DNA from: Gelidibacter gilvus | GTDB lineage: Bacteria > Bacteroidota > Bacteroidia > Flavobacteriales > Flavobacteriaceae | Assembly (NCBI RefSeq): GCF_004115975.1 | Contig: NZ_SDDZ01000001.1 | Coordinates: 434,001 to 498,000, forward strand | Direction: 5' to 3' | DNA length: 64,000 nt | Shown: positions 54,195 to 63,407 of the stretch, piece after piece | Numbering within the stretch: the first letter of the stretch is position 1 | Layout: each line of letters begins with the position of its first letter | Notes under the pieces: model-generated | What the model was told of the DNA's origin: nothing | The model's database searches: none | Seen by the model: the letters and a program-made list of their open reading frames with translations, nothing else | Made by a program: the position numbers and the translations under genes

Positions 54195-54413
54195 TTGAAA
54201 AATATATATTGTAGATTATTTAATCACGATTTCATAGTGAAAAACGAAATTACCAAATTTGTAAAAGAATACAAATGCTTGCGCTGTGGGATGCAATTGA
54301 CCACTAGTGATAAAGGAGAACTTGTTCCTTTGACTGATAAGCGGCGCGAAATCAATAAGGTGTTAAAAAACCTCTACAATAAAAGACGTAAAATAAAACA
54401 AAAAGCCTATTGA
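54195..54413 (+). CDS. Small zinc-ribbon-like protein, copy 3
   Basis: 72 residues from TTG (54195). YCRLFNHDFIVKNE then EYKCLRCGMQLTTSDKGELV and LTDKRREINKVLKNLYNKRR. It has the same Cys/His layout as copies 1 and 2 but is more diverged and separated by a 330-nt gap with a possible decayed ORF. Its 3' end overlaps the convergent thiL stop by 7 nt. The basic C-terminus is kept in all three. Confidence 0.65.
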   Translation: MKNIYCRLFNHDFIVKNEITKFVKEYKCLRCGMQLTTSDKGELVPLTDKRREINKVLKNLYNKRRKIKQKAY

Positions 54414-55456
54414 TCTTTTAAGGCATTCCACCCTTTGGCTATTAATGGAATAAGTGCCTCGCTGCGTGTTATTAAATGCATGCCTTGATCTTTTTCTGTC
54501 ATATAGCCAATCACCGTTAAATTGGGATTCCCTTTAATCTTAGGAAAATCTTCTTGGGAGATGGTCATCAACAATTCATAATCCTCTCCACCATTTAAAG
54601 CAATTGTTGTGCTGTCAATATTGAATTCTTCACAGGTAGATATGACTTGTGGATCTAACGGGATCTTGTTTTCATACAATACAGCACCTACTTCACTTTG
54701 CTTGCATAAATGAATGATTTCTGAAGATAAACCATCACTTATATCAATCATAGAAGTGGGTTTTACTTTTAAATCCTTTAAAAGCTTGACAATATCTTTC
54801 CGTGCCTCTGGTTTCAATTGGCGTTCCACAATGTAGGTGTACGGTTCTAAGTCGGGTTGATTGTTTGGGTTAACCTTAAAGACCTCTTTTTCACGTTCCA
54901 AAATTTGAAGTCCCATGTATGCAGCGCCCAAATCGCCTGTAACTACCAATAAATCGTTGGGTTTTGCACCGCTTCTATAAACAACATCATTTTTGTTGAC
55001 TTCCCCAACTGCAGTTATAGAAATAATTAATCCTGTTGTAGAGGAGGTTGTGTCACCACCAACCACATCCACACCATAAATTTTTGAAGCAGTTTCAATG
55101 CCGGCGTAAAGTTCTTCCAATGCTTCTAACGGGAATCGGTTGGAAATAGCAATGCCAATCGTCACCTGCGTCGCGTTCGCGTTCATGGCGTATACGTCAG
55201 ATAAATTAGCAATCATAGCCTTGTAGCCCAAGTGTTTTAAAGGCATGTAACTCAAATCGAAATGCACATGTTCCACCAATAAATCTGTGGTAATCACAAC
55301 TTGTTTTGATTTAAAATCCAAAACAGCGGCATCATCACCAATGCTTTTGATTGTGGATTTTTGAGTCACCTCAAAATGTTTGGTCAAATGGTCTATGAGA
55401 CCAAACTCACCTAATTCACTAATAGGGGTGCGCGATTGATTTTTATCTTCTATCAT
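54407..55456 (-). CDS. thiL: Thiamine-phosphate kinase
   Basis: 349 residues phosphorylating thiamine phosphate to the active cofactor thiamine diphosphate. N-terminal ELGEFGLIDHLT and GDDAAVLD (ATP/Mg site), TTDLLVEHVHFDL, AMNANATQVTIGIAI, GGDTTSS and DISDGLSSEI in order, ending with GGEDYELL, all family motifs. The -7 element TAAATTTG (plus 55461-55468) is 4 nt from the start codon, suggesting a leaderless mRNA. It is divergent from the suf cluster. Confidence 0.94.
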   Translation of the reverse strand: MIEDKNQSRTPISELGEFGLIDHLTKHFEVTQKSTIKSIGDDAAVLDFKSKQVVITTDLLVEHVHFDLSYMPLKHLGYKAMIANLSDVYAMNANATQVTIGIAISNRFPLEALEELYAGIETASKIYGVDVVGGDTTSSTTGLIISITAVGEVNKNDVVYRSGAKPNDLLVVTGDLGAAYMGLQILEREKEVFKVNPNNQPDLEPYTYIVERQLKPEARKDIVKLLKDLKVKPTSMIDISDGLSSEIIHLCKQSEVGAVLYENKIPLDPQVISTCEEFNIDSTTIALNGGEDYELLMTISQEDFPKIKGNPNLTVIGYMTEKDQGMHLITRSEALIPLIAKGWNALKDQ

Positions 55457-55460
55457 GATG

Positions 55461-55468
55461 CAAATTTA
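55461..55468 (-). promoter_or_regulatory. -7 promoter element of thiL
   Basis: CAAATTTA on the plus strand, TAAATTTG on the minus strand, 4 nt upstream of the ATG. Confidence 0.5.
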
Positions 55469-55593
55469 GCGATATAGCTTAGAAAACACCAATCATTTTT
55501 CGGAATAATTCTAAGCTGTCTGGTATCTAAAAAACCAATAGTGCTATTTAGGAATATATTGAAAAGTTCCATGGAATTACCCTTCTTATATTG

Positions 55594-55601
55594 TATATTT
55601 G
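55594..55601 (+). promoter_or_regulatory. -7 promoter element of the suf cluster
   Basis: TATATTTG, exact consensus, 30 nt before the sufA-like start. No clear TTG at the expected distance. Confidence 0.5.
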
Positions 55602-55631
55602 TGCTCTATTTAGAAATAATCTTAATAAGGA

Positions 55632-55961
55632 ATGATAAAAGTATCTGAAACAGCTAAAAAAAAGGTCATTGAGCTCATGAGTGAAGATGGCTTTAACTGC
55701 GCAACCGACTTTGTACGCGTTGGTGTAAAAAGTGGCGGTTGTTCAGGATTATCATATGATTTGAAATTTGATAAATCACAAAGAGATGAGGATAAGGTCT
55801 TTGAAGATAATGGTGTCAGAATTGTTATCGACAAAAAAAGCTTTTTATACCTCATTGGTACGACCCTTGAATATTCAGGCGGTTTAAATGGTGCAGGGTT
55901 TGTATTTAATAATCCAAACGCAAATCGCACATGTGGATGTGGGGAATCATTTTCTCTATAA
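55632..55961 (+). CDS. sufA: A-type iron-sulfur carrier (SufA/IscA-like)
   Basis: 109 residues with the three conserved cysteines of HesB/IscA proteins: Cys in KSGGCSGLSYDL (about 37) and CGC near the C-terminus (NRTCGCGESF). Accepts and hands on Fe-S clusters made by the SufBCD scaffold. First gene of the suf cluster; sufB follows 47 nt on. Length is normal. Confidence 0.92.
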   Translation: MIKVSETAKKKVIELMSEDGFNCATDFVRVGVKSGGCSGLSYDLKFDKSQRDEDKVFEDNGVRIVIDKKSFLYLIGTTLEYSGGLNGAGFVFNNPNANRTCGCGESFSL

Positions 55962-56008
55962 TCTCATCCCAACCTTCCCAAAAGGAAGGAGTTGAACAAA
56001 TAATGTAA

Positions 56009-57463
56009 ATGACAATGACGAAATACACAGAAGACGATTTAAGAGAAGAATTAAAAACCAAGGAATACGAATATGGGTTTTATACTGATATTGAGTCCGA
56101 TACGTTTGAGCCAGGTTTAAATGAAGATGTTGTCCGCGCCATTTCTTTGAAGAAAGAAGAGCCGGAATGGATGACCGAATGGCGTTTGGAAGCCTTCCGA
56201 GCATGGGAAAAGATGGTTGAACCAGAGTGGGCGAATGTGAAATACCAAAAGCCAGACTTTCAGGCTATTTCCTATTATTCAGCACCCAACACCAAACCAA
56301 AATATGATAGTTTGGATGAGGTGGACCCAGAGTTATTGGAAACTTTCAAGAAATTGGGAATTTCTATGGATGAACAGAAGATGTTGGCGGGCGTTGCTAT
56401 GGATGTTGTAATTGATTCGGTTTCCGTTGCTACAACTTTTAAGAAATCATTGGATGAGAAAGGCATTATTTTTTGCTCTATCAGTGAAGCGATTCAAAAA
56501 CACCCTGAATTGGTCAGAAAATATATTGGTACCGTTGTGCCACGGACCGATAATTTTTATGCGGCTTTAAACTCAGCGGTTTTTAGTGATGGAAGTTTCT
56601 GTTATATTCCAAAAGGCGTGCGTTGCCCAATGGAATTATCAACCTACTTCCGAATCAATCAAGGTGGAACGGGTCAATTTGAAAGAACACTTCTTATTGC
56701 TGATGAAGGTAGTTATGTAAGTTACTTAGAAGGTTGTACAGCGCCAAGTCGTGATGAGAATCAATTGCACGCTGCTGTAGTAGAGTTAATTGCTATGGAT
56801 GATGCCGAAATTAAGTACTCTACGGTTCAAAATTGGTACCCAGGAAATGCTGAAGGAGTAGGTGGGGTTTTCAACTTCGTAACCAAAAGAGGGATTTGCG
56901 AAAAGAACGCGAAAATCTCATGGACACAAGTAGAAACCGGTTCTGCGGTGACTTGGAAATATCCAAGTTGTATTTTGAAGGGTGATAATTCAGTAGGTGA
57001 ATTTTACTCGATTGCGGTGACTAATAATCACCAACAGGCAGATACAGGAACCAAAATGATTCATTTGGGTAAAAACACTAGATCTACTATTATCTCTAAA
57101 GGTATTTCGGCAGGAAAATCGCAAAATTCATATAGAGGTATTGTGCATATTGGAGCGCGAGCTGAAAATGCACGAAACTTTACGGAATGTGATAGTTTGT
57201 TAATGGGTAACGAATGTGGTGCACATACCTTCCCATATATTGAGGTGAAAAACAAATCAGCAAAGGTTGAACACGAAGCGACTACAAGTAAAATTGGGGA
57301 AGACCAAATTTTCTACTGTAACCAACGTGGTATTGATATTGAAAAAGCCATTGCCTTAATCGTTAACGGTTTTAGTAAGGATGTTTTGAACAAATTACCA
57401 ATGGAATTTGCTGTGGAAGCACAAAAACTATTAGAAATAAGTTTAGAAGGATCTGTAGGATAA
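56009..57463 (+). CDS. sufB: Fe-S cluster scaffold protein SufB
   Basis: 484 residues; an alternative start two codons downstream ([12 protein letters not shown]) is equally possible. Contains the beta-helix core of SufB with conserved segments [60 protein letters not shown] and [19 protein letters not shown]. It forms the SufBC2D complex on which clusters are assembled. A small lipoprotein gene separates it from sufC. Confidence 0.96.
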   Translation: MTMTKYTEDDLREELKTKEYEYGFYTDIESDTFEPGLNEDVVRAISLKKEEPEWMTEWRLEAFRAWEKMVEPEWANVKYQKPDFQAISYYSAPNTKPKYDSLDEVDPELLETFKKLGISMDEQKMLAGVAMDVVIDSVSVATTFKKSLDEKGIIFCSISEAIQKHPELVRKYIGTVVPRTDNFYAALNSAVFSDGSFCYIPKGVRCPMELSTYFRINQGGTGQFERTLLIADEGSYVSYLEGCTAPSRDENQLHAAVVELIAMDDAEIKYSTVQNWYPGNAEGVGGVFNFVTKRGICEKNAKISWTQVETGSAVTWKYPSCILKGDNSVGEFYSIAVTNNHQQADTGTKMIHLGKNTRSTIISKGISAGKSQNSYRGIVHIGARAENARNFTECDSLLMGNECGAHTFPYIEVKNKSAKVEHEATTSKIGEDQIFYCNQRGIDIEKAIALIVNGFSKDVLNKLPMEFAVEAQKLLEISLEGSVG

Positions 57464-57525
57464 CAAATTCTATAAATTCAGTGCAGCTAATCTATTGACC
57501 ATCAGATAACCAACTCAAATAGCCA

Positions 57526-57924
57526 GTGCAAAAATTAATTGTCATTTTATTAATAGCCACACTTTTTATTGGTTGTAAAAAGGATACGAAATCTCCCAGT
57601 TCTGTAGTCGAAAGTGAAGAAGTAAATAGTGATAGAGAAATCTCAGGAAGCTTTTTTTATTTTGATGATTCAGCTGTTTTGCAAACGAATAGAGAATTGT
57701 TCGGGGTTATTATAAATGAAAAATCCCAGGAATTGATTAAAAGAACAAAACCTCTAAAAGAAGCACCAACTGATGAGGTTGCGGTGACTTTGAAAGTAAA
57801 AGTCACTAAAAAACCAGAGCATGAAGAAGGATGGGAAAATAGGGTTGAAATTATTGATATTATAAACGTGTCCAAGGTTGATCAGAAAGACAGTGACATC
57901 ATAAAGTTAAGAACGGAAGAATAA
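57526..57924 (+). CDS. Hypothetical lipoprotein within the suf cluster
   Basis: 132 residues starting at GTG (57526). Signal peptide with lipobox LFIGC (Cys about 17), then a short acidic beta-rich domain (about 50-130; FFYFDDSAVLQTNRELFGVI, KVKVTKKPEHEEGWENRVEI). No family recognised. It sits between sufB and sufC with 62- and 59-nt gaps on the same strand. The mature protein would be outside the cytoplasm, so a direct role in cluster assembly is unlikely. Confidence 0.6.
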   Translation: MQKLIVILLIATLFIGCKKDTKSPSSVVESEEVNSDREISGSFFYFDDSAVLQTNRELFGVIINEKSQELIKRTKPLKEAPTDEVAVTLKVKVTKKPEHEEGWENRVEIIDIINVSKVDQKDSDIIKLRTEE

Positions 57925-57983
57925 GAACTCCAAAAATTTAAATTATAGGAAGTAAGTCCTTAAAAATTGAAAGTTAGAAGCAT

Positions 57984-58736
57984 ATGTTGAAAATTAATAA
58001 TTTACACGCAAGTATTAATGATAAAGCCATTTTAAAAGGCATTAATTTAGAAGTAAAAGCGGGCGAAGTGCATGCGATTATGGGGCCAAATGGTTCAGGT
58101 AAAAGTACGCTTGCATCGGTTATAGCTGGTAAGGATGAGTATGAGATGACGGAAGGTGAAATCCTTTTTGAAAACGAAAATATTAATGAGTTATCGCCTG
58201 AAGAGCGCGCTCATAAAGGTGTTTTCTTGTCTTTTCAATATCCTGTTGAAATTCCAGGTGTTTCAGTAACCAACTTTATTAGAACCGCCATCAATGAAAC
58301 CCGTAAAGCTAAAGGTCTTCCAGACATGCCGGCTAATGAGATGCTGAAAATGATTCGCGAAAAATCAGAGATGTTGGAAATTGATCGTAAGTTTTTATCC
58401 CGATCTTTAAATGAAGGTTTTTCAGGTGGTGAAAAGAAGCGTAACGAAATCTTTCAATTAGCCATGTTGGAGCCAAAACTCGCTATCCTTGATGAAACAG
58501 ATTCAGGATTGGACATTGATGCGCTTCGTATTGTGGCCAGCGGCGTTAACAAAATTAAAAGTGAGGATAATGCTGTAATCATCATTACCCACTACCAACG
58601 TTTGTTGGATCATATTGTGCCAGATTTTGTCCACGTATTACACGAAGGGCGTATCGTTAAATCTGGTGGAAAGGAATTGGCCCACGAGCTTGAAGAAAAA
58701 GGCTACGACTGGATTAAGGAAGAGTTGAACGCATAA
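57984..58736 (+). CDS. sufC: SufC ATPase of the SufBCD complex
   Basis: 250 residues. ABC-type ATPase with Walker [10 protein letters not shown] (about 36-44), Q-loop [13 protein letters not shown], signature [11 protein letters not shown], Walker [17 protein letters not shown] and H-loop ITHYQRL, all with the SufC-specific context. It hydrolyses ATP to drive SufBCD rearrangement during cluster assembly in the cytoplasm. A repeat-like spacer (GCAGTCTACAGT, then AACTGAAAACTGCCAACTGA) separates it from sufD. Confidence 0.97.
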   Translation: MLKINNLHASINDKAILKGINLEVKAGEVHAIMGPNGSGKSTLASVIAGKDEYEMTEGEILFENENINELSPEERAHKGVFLSFQYPVEIPGVSVTNFIRTAINETRKAKGLPDMPANEMLKMIREKSEMLEIDRKFLSRSLNEGFSGGEKKRNEIFQLAMLEPKLAILDETDSGLDIDALRIVASGVNKIKSEDNAVIIITHYQRLLDHIVPDFVHVLHEGRIVKSGGKELAHELEEKGYDWIKEELNA

Positions 58737-58809
58737 TTTAAGTGTGCAGTACACAGTATGCAGTCTACAGTGACTGTTAACTGAAAACTGCCAACTGAAG
58801 ACAGAAAAA

Positions 58810-60123
58810 ATGGAACTAAAAGAAAAACTCATAGCCTCATTTATGGCATTCGAAAACTTGGTGGATATAGATTCGCCAGTTCATGATGTCCGCAGTGAAG
58901 CGATAAAAGAATTTGAAACGCAAGGCTTCCCGTCAAGAAGAGACGAAGCATGGAAATACACCTCGTTAAATAGTATTTTAAAACACGATTATAGTGTGTT
59001 TCCGAAAAGTGAAAACCATATCGATTATAACGATATTAAGAAATATTTCATCCATGATATTGACACTTATAAGATAGTCTTTATCGATGGAAAATATTCG
59101 TCACACTTCTCTGAAACTACTCATGATGGTATTGATGTGTGCTTGATGTCATCGGCCTTGTCTAAACCTAAATACAGACCTATTATTGAAAATTATTTCA
59201 ATAAAGTGGCCACCAAAGACGGTTTAACATCTTTGAATACGGCGTTTTCTCAAGAAGGTGCCTATATTCATATTCCTAAGAATAAATCGGTTGCTAAACC
59301 AATTCAGATTGTTCATTTCTCAACAGGTAATGAAGCGGCCCTGATGTTGCAGCCACGTAATTTGATCGTAGTGGATGAAAATGCCCATGTTCAAATTATT
59401 GAGCGCCATCAAAGTCTGACAGAAAATCCTGTATTGACTAATACGGTTACTGAGATTTTTGCCGACAAACGTGCCATTGTGGATTATTATAAAATCCAAA
59501 ATGATAACGAAAACGCCTCTCTGATTGACAGTACCTTTATCGATCAAAAACAGGAAAGTTGTGCGTCAGTGCATACGTTTTCATTTGGTGGTAAGTTAAC
59601 GCGCAACAATCTTAGATTTTATCAAAATGGCGAGCGTATTGATTCTACCTTAAAAGGTGTAACCATTATTGGCAATAAACAACATGTGGACCACAACACT
59701 TTGGTACATCATATTGAGCCAAACTGCGAGAGTCACCAAGACTACCAAGGTATTTTTGGAGACAGTAGTGTAGGAGTTTTCAATGGAAAAGTGCTTGTTA
59801 ATAAAGAAGCTCAAAAAACCAATGCGTTCCAGGCCAATAATAACATTTTGTTAAGTGATAAAGCAACAATAAATACGAAACCTCAATTGGAGATATTTGC
59901 AGATGACGTTAAATGTTCTCACGGTTGTACCATCGGACAATTAGATGAAAGTGCCATATTTTATATGCAATCAAGAGGTATTCCAGAAAAAGAAGCTAAG
60001 GCTTTACTGTTGTATGCTTTTGGTAATAGCGTATTAAGTTCAGTTAAAATCCCAGAAATTAAGCAACGTATTACGAATATCATTGCAACCAAATTAGGGA
60101 TTAACATTGGATTCGATCTATAA
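58810..60123 (+). CDS. sufD: SufD, partner of SufB in the scaffold complex
   Basis: 437 residues. An N-terminal helical part (FPSRRDEAWKYTSLNSILKH near 38-57) and a C-terminal beta-helix with the family segments HVDHNTLVHHIEPNCESHQD, KTNAFQANNNILLSDKATIN and DDVKCSHGCTIGQLDESAIF. Forms a heterodimer with SufB and helps supply iron. The cysteine and histidine of the KCSHGCT motif are conserved. Confidence 0.95.
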   Translation: MELKEKLIASFMAFENLVDIDSPVHDVRSEAIKEFETQGFPSRRDEAWKYTSLNSILKHDYSVFPKSENHIDYNDIKKYFIHDIDTYKIVFIDGKYSSHFSETTHDGIDVCLMSSALSKPKYRPIIENYFNKVATKDGLTSLNTAFSQEGAYIHIPKNKSVAKPIQIVHFSTGNEAALMLQPRNLIVVDENAHVQIIERHQSLTENPVLTNTVTEIFADKRAIVDYYKIQNDNENASLIDSTFIDQKQESCASVHTFSFGGKLTRNNLRFYQNGERIDSTLKGVTIIGNKQHVDHNTLVHHIEPNCESHQDYQGIFGDSSVGVFNGKVLVNKEAQKTNAFQANNNILLSDKATINTKPQLEIFADDVKCSHGCTIGQLDESAIFYMQSRGIPEKEAKALLLYAFGNSVLSSVKIPEIKQRITNIIATKLGINIGFDL

Positions 60124-60273
60124 ATGTGCCATTCCCACAATCCCGATGACAATCGGGAGGGGATCACTTTAAATTAATTTAAATTTTTTTTGGAGCTATT
60201 TCCAGCTTTCGGCAGTCGCTCTCTGCGAGGAGCTCCAACAATGCCTCAATCTGGGCTATCAAAAAAGATCGCT

Positions 60274-61488
60274 ATGTTCAACGTAGAAACCATAAGAAAA
60301 GATTTTCCAATACTTCAAAGACAAGTCAATGGGAAACCATTGGTGTATTTTGACAATGCTGCCACTTCACAGACACCACAACGAGTTATTGATGCCATTG
60401 TAGATTACTATTCAAATTACAATGCCAATATCCATAGGGGTGTCCATAGTTTAAGTCAGGAAGCAACGGATAAATATGAAGAAGCGCGATTAAAAATCCA
60501 AAAGCACTTTAATGCTAAGAAGTCTCATGAGATCATCATGACGTCTGGCACAACGCATGGTATCAATTTGGTAGCGAGCGGCTTTACTTCACTTCTAAAA
60601 AAAGGTGATGAAGTTATCGTGTCTGCATTAGAGCACCATAGTAATATTGTGCCTTGGCAAATGTTATGTGAACGTAGTGGGGCCGTTTTGAAGGTCATTC
60701 CTATGAATGATGAAGGCGAACTGGTCATGTCGGCGTACGACGATCTTCTTTCAGAAAAAACAAAACTCGTATTTGTCAATCATATTTCAAATGCATTGGG
60801 AACCATCAATCCTATTGAAAGCATCATCAAAAAAGCACATGCCGTTGGCGCAGCAGTTTTGGTAGATGGAGCGCAAGCTTGTCCTCACATAAAAGCAGAT
60901 GTTCAAGCTTTGGATGTTGATTTCTACGTGGTTTCGGCACATAAAATGTGTGGGCCAACCGGTGTTGGAATGCTTTACGGAAAGGAAGAGTGGCTCAGTA
61001 AATTACCGCCATATCAAGGTGGTGGTGAGATGATTGCAGAAGTGTCGTTTGAAAAGACCACTTATGCTGGATTGCCTCATAAGTTTGAAGCCGGTACCCC
61101 AAATATTTGCGGAGGTATTGCTTTTGGCGCCGCCATTGATTATATGAATAACATAGGTTTTAAGAAAATTGATGCCTATGAACATGAACTTTTAGAATAT
61201 GCCACAAAACGACTTTTAGAAATAGAAGGCTTGAAAATCTACGGCACCTCAAAGCATAAAACATCGGTAGTATCCTTTAATTTAAATGGCATTCATCCTT
61301 ATGATGTTGGGACTTTACTCGATAAAATGGGTGTAGCAGTCCGTACGGGACACCACTGTGCACAACCGATCATGGACTATTTTAAAATCCCAGGTACCAT
61401 AAGGGCTTCTTTTGCATTTTATAACACCAAGGCAGAAATTGATGTGTTGGTGGAAGGCGTTAAAAAAGCTAAAATGATGCTGTCCTAA
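60274..61488 (+). CDS. sufS: Cysteine desulfurase SufS
   Basis: About 404 residues from ATG 60274 (FNVETIRKDFPILQRQVNGK). An in-frame upstream start (60190) would add 28 residues encoded by an intergenic repeat-like sequence, so the later ATG is preferred. PLP-binding Lys is in VVSAHKMCGPTGVG (about residue 224), the persulfide Cys in VRTGHHCAQPIM. It frees sulfur from cysteine for cluster assembly and transfers it to SufE, encoded two genes downstream. Length is standard for the SufS group. Confidence 0.95.
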   Translation: MFNVETIRKDFPILQRQVNGKPLVYFDNAATSQTPQRVIDAIVDYYSNYNANIHRGVHSLSQEATDKYEEARLKIQKHFNAKKSHEIIMTSGTTHGINLVASGFTSLLKKGDEVIVSALEHHSNIVPWQMLCERSGAVLKVIPMNDEGELVMSAYDDLLSEKTKLVFVNHISNALGTINPIESIIKKAHAVGAAVLVDGAQACPHIKADVQALDVDFYVVSAHKMCGPTGVGMLYGKEEWLSKLPPYQGGGEMIAEVSFEKTTYAGLPHKFEAGTPNICGGIAFGAAIDYMNNIGFKKIDAYEHELLEYATKRLLEIEGLKIYGTSKHKTSVVSFNLNGIHPYDVGTLLDKMGVAVRTGHHCAQPIMDYFKIPGTIRASFAFYNTKAEIDVLVEGVKKAKMMLS

Positions 61489-61512
61489 GCATCCGGTTTC
61501 AAAATTAAATAT

Positions 61513-62160
61513 ATGAGTTCAAAGTTTTTAGCCATTATTTCAATGGTCGTGTTATTTTTTTCCTGTTCATCAAACAATAAGACAATTCTAATTGCAAATG
61601 CCAAAGTTGATTGCACGGGTGTAGCACCTCAAAAATGTCTTCAAATTAAGGAAGTAGGCGAAACCGATTGGACTTACTTTTACAATCCTATTGAAGGCTT
61701 TGATTATGTTGAAGGGTTCTATTATAAAATAAAAGTTGCGGTTACAGAAGTAGAAAATCCTCCAGCAGATGGTTCCTCATTAAAATATAAATTGATTGAA
61801 GTTTTAGAAAAATCAAAAGCACCTTTAAATTTAGATCAAGGCTCATGGTTGGTCACACGGGTAAAGGACAGGGACAGCTTTGGTAGAAATCCGTTTATTA
61901 AAATAGATCTGTCACAAAATGAAATTAATGGTAACACTAGTTGTAATCGGTTTTCGGCAAAAATTATGGTTACCGATAACAAGGTTGATATCTCTGAGCT
62001 TTCTTCAACAGAAATGATGTGTAGGGATATTGAAGTGGAAACTGCGTTTCTTGATGCCTTGGCAAGTATCACATCGTACACTTTAAAGGATGATAAACTT
62101 CAGTTGTTAGATGAGAATAAAGAACTGCTTATAGAATGCAACTACTTGAAATCGGAGTAG
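61513..62160 (+). CDS. DUF4377/META-domain lipoprotein
   Basis: 215 residues with a lipoprotein signal (lipobox FFSC, Cys about 18). The N-terminal part (about 25-95: LQIKEVGETDWTYFYNPIEG) matches DUF4377; the C-terminal part (about 105-212) is a META domain (NEINGNTSCNRFSAKI, STEMMCRDIEVETAFLDAL). META proteins are small envelope stress or heat-shock-like proteins. It lies inside the suf cluster between sufS and sufE, 24 nt after sufS, so a link to oxidative stress is plausible. A direct role in cluster assembly is not expected. Confidence 0.8.
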   Translation: MSSKFLAIISMVVLFFSCSSNNKTILIANAKVDCTGVAPQKCLQIKEVGETDWTYFYNPIEGFDYVEGFYYKIKVAVTEVENPPADGSSLKYKLIEVLEKSKAPLNLDQGSWLVTRVKDRDSFGRNPFIKIDLSQNEINGNTSCNRFSAKIMVTDNKVDISELSSTEMMCRDIEVETAFLDALASITSYTLKDDKLQLLDENKELLIECNYLKSE

Positions 62161-62221
62161 AAAATTAGATTTAATGGCTTGATATCCATTGTTAAAATGC
62201 TTATTTTGAAGAGATAAATTG

Positions 62222-62229
62222 TAACTTTG
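62222..62229 (+). promoter_or_regulatory. -7 promoter element before sufE
   Basis: TAACTTTG, exact consensus, 14 nt before the sufE start. No TTG at a suitable distance, so an internal promoter is only suggested. Confidence 0.4.
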
Positions 62230-62243
62230 TATAAAATTTTAGA

Positions 62244-62666
62244 ATGACTATAAAAGCGATACAAGAAGACCTTATTGATGAGTTTTCAATGTTTGAAGAT
62301 TGGGAAGAACGCTATCAATACATGATCGATTTGGGTAAGACCTTACCGTTGATTGACGAGCAATACAAAACTCAAGAGAACATCATTAAAGGCTGTCAAA
62401 GTAAAGTTTGGGTACATGCTGAAATGGACGGCGACAAAGTGGTCTTTACTGCAGATAGTGACGCCATTATCACTAAAGGCATTATTGCGATTTTAATTCG
62501 TGTATTTTCAAATCAAAGTCCTCAAGCGATTATAGACGCCGATACTGATTTTATCGATGCTATTGGTCTTAAGGAACATTTATCGCCAACACGTGCCAAC
62601 GGATTGGTGAGTATGATAAAACAATTAAAAATGTATGCTATTGCATACCAAACACAGTTAAACTAA
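62244..62666 (+). CDS. sufE: Sulfur acceptor SufE
   Basis: 140 residues. The active cysteine lies in the loop of ENIIKGCQSKVWVHAEMDGD (Cys about 51), as in SufE/YgdK proteins. It takes persulfide from SufS and passes it to SufBCD. Short alpha/beta fold of normal length. It may be transcribed both with the upstream genes and from its own -7 element. Followed by the hairpin repeat at 62676. Confidence 0.92.
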   Translation: MTIKAIQEDLIDEFSMFEDWEERYQYMIDLGKTLPLIDEQYKTQENIIKGCQSKVWVHAEMDGDKVVFTADSDAIITKGIIAILIRVFSNQSPQAIIDADTDFIDAIGLKEHLSPTRANGLVSMIKQLKMYAIAYQTQLN

Positions 62667-62675
62667 ATTCCTGAA

Positions 62676-62693
62676 TTCCTGCGCAGGCAGGAA
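62676..62693. repeat. TTCCTGCGCAGGCAGGAA hairpin repeat
   Basis: Member of the TTCCTGCGAAGGCAGGAA family, followed by TCTCAAA and a degenerate copy at about 62703-62723 (TTCTTGTG...CAGGAA). Confidence 0.8.
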
Positions 62694-62895
62694 TCTCAAA
62701 CAAATTCTTGTGTAAACAGGAATCACGGAATTGTTATTTCGAAACAGATTGTTATAGCAAGATAAAGCTTGAATGCTTTCTGATTAGAAAATAGATTTTA
62801 TACAAACACAGTACAGTTGAATTAAGTTGATGCGTTGTAGAGTTGAGGTGTTTATCCTAAACTCTTGAACACCTAAACTTCTAAACTTTTGAATA

Positions 62896-63219
62896 ATGAG
62901 TGAAAAAATAGACACGTTCGCCTTAGGCGAAAAGATAGTGAACGTTATAAAAACAGTTTACGACCCTGAAATCCCTGTTGATATCTATGAATTGGGATTG
63001 ATTTACGATGTTTTTGTCAATGAAGATTACGATGTTAAGATCCTGATGACCTTAACTACTCCAAACTGTCCGGTAGCTGAAAGTTTACCATTGGAAGTTG
63101 AAGAGCGCGTTAAATCAATTGACGAGGTGAGATCGGCTATAGTAGAAATGACATTTGATCCACCATGGAGTCAAGATTTGATGAGTGAAGAAGCTAAATT
63201 GGAATTGGGGATGCTGTAG
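62896..63219 (+). CDS. DUF59 (MIP18-type) iron-sulfur assembly factor, SufT-like
   Basis: 107 residues with the DUF59 signature VYDPEIPVDIYELGLIYDVF, the conserved TTPNCPVAESLP (Cys) and VEMTFDPPWSQDLMSEEAK. Members of this group (SufT and Cia2/MIP18-like) help deliver or mature Fe-S clusters in recipient proteins. It closes the suf cluster, 229 nt after sufE. The gap contains hairpin repeats. Assignment as a Suf-associated factor is firm. Confidence 0.9.
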   Translation: MSEKIDTFALGEKIVNVIKTVYDPEIPVDIYELGLIYDVFVNEDYDVKILMTLTTPNCPVAESLPLEVEERVKSIDEVRSAIVEMTFDPPWSQDLMSEEAKLELGML

Positions 63220-63407
63220 TGTTCAGTTGGCAGTTGGCAGCCTTCCCGTCGTAGCAAGAGCTGAAGATGGACGGACAGTTGATTGCCTATGGAAGACGAT
63301 TTGTAAGTTTTTATCTTGGTTTCGGTCACCCGTCATCGGTCACCCGTCCTTAAGATGATCTCCAATTGATGCTTAGAAAACCTAAATCCTACATCCCTCT
63401 TTAAACA

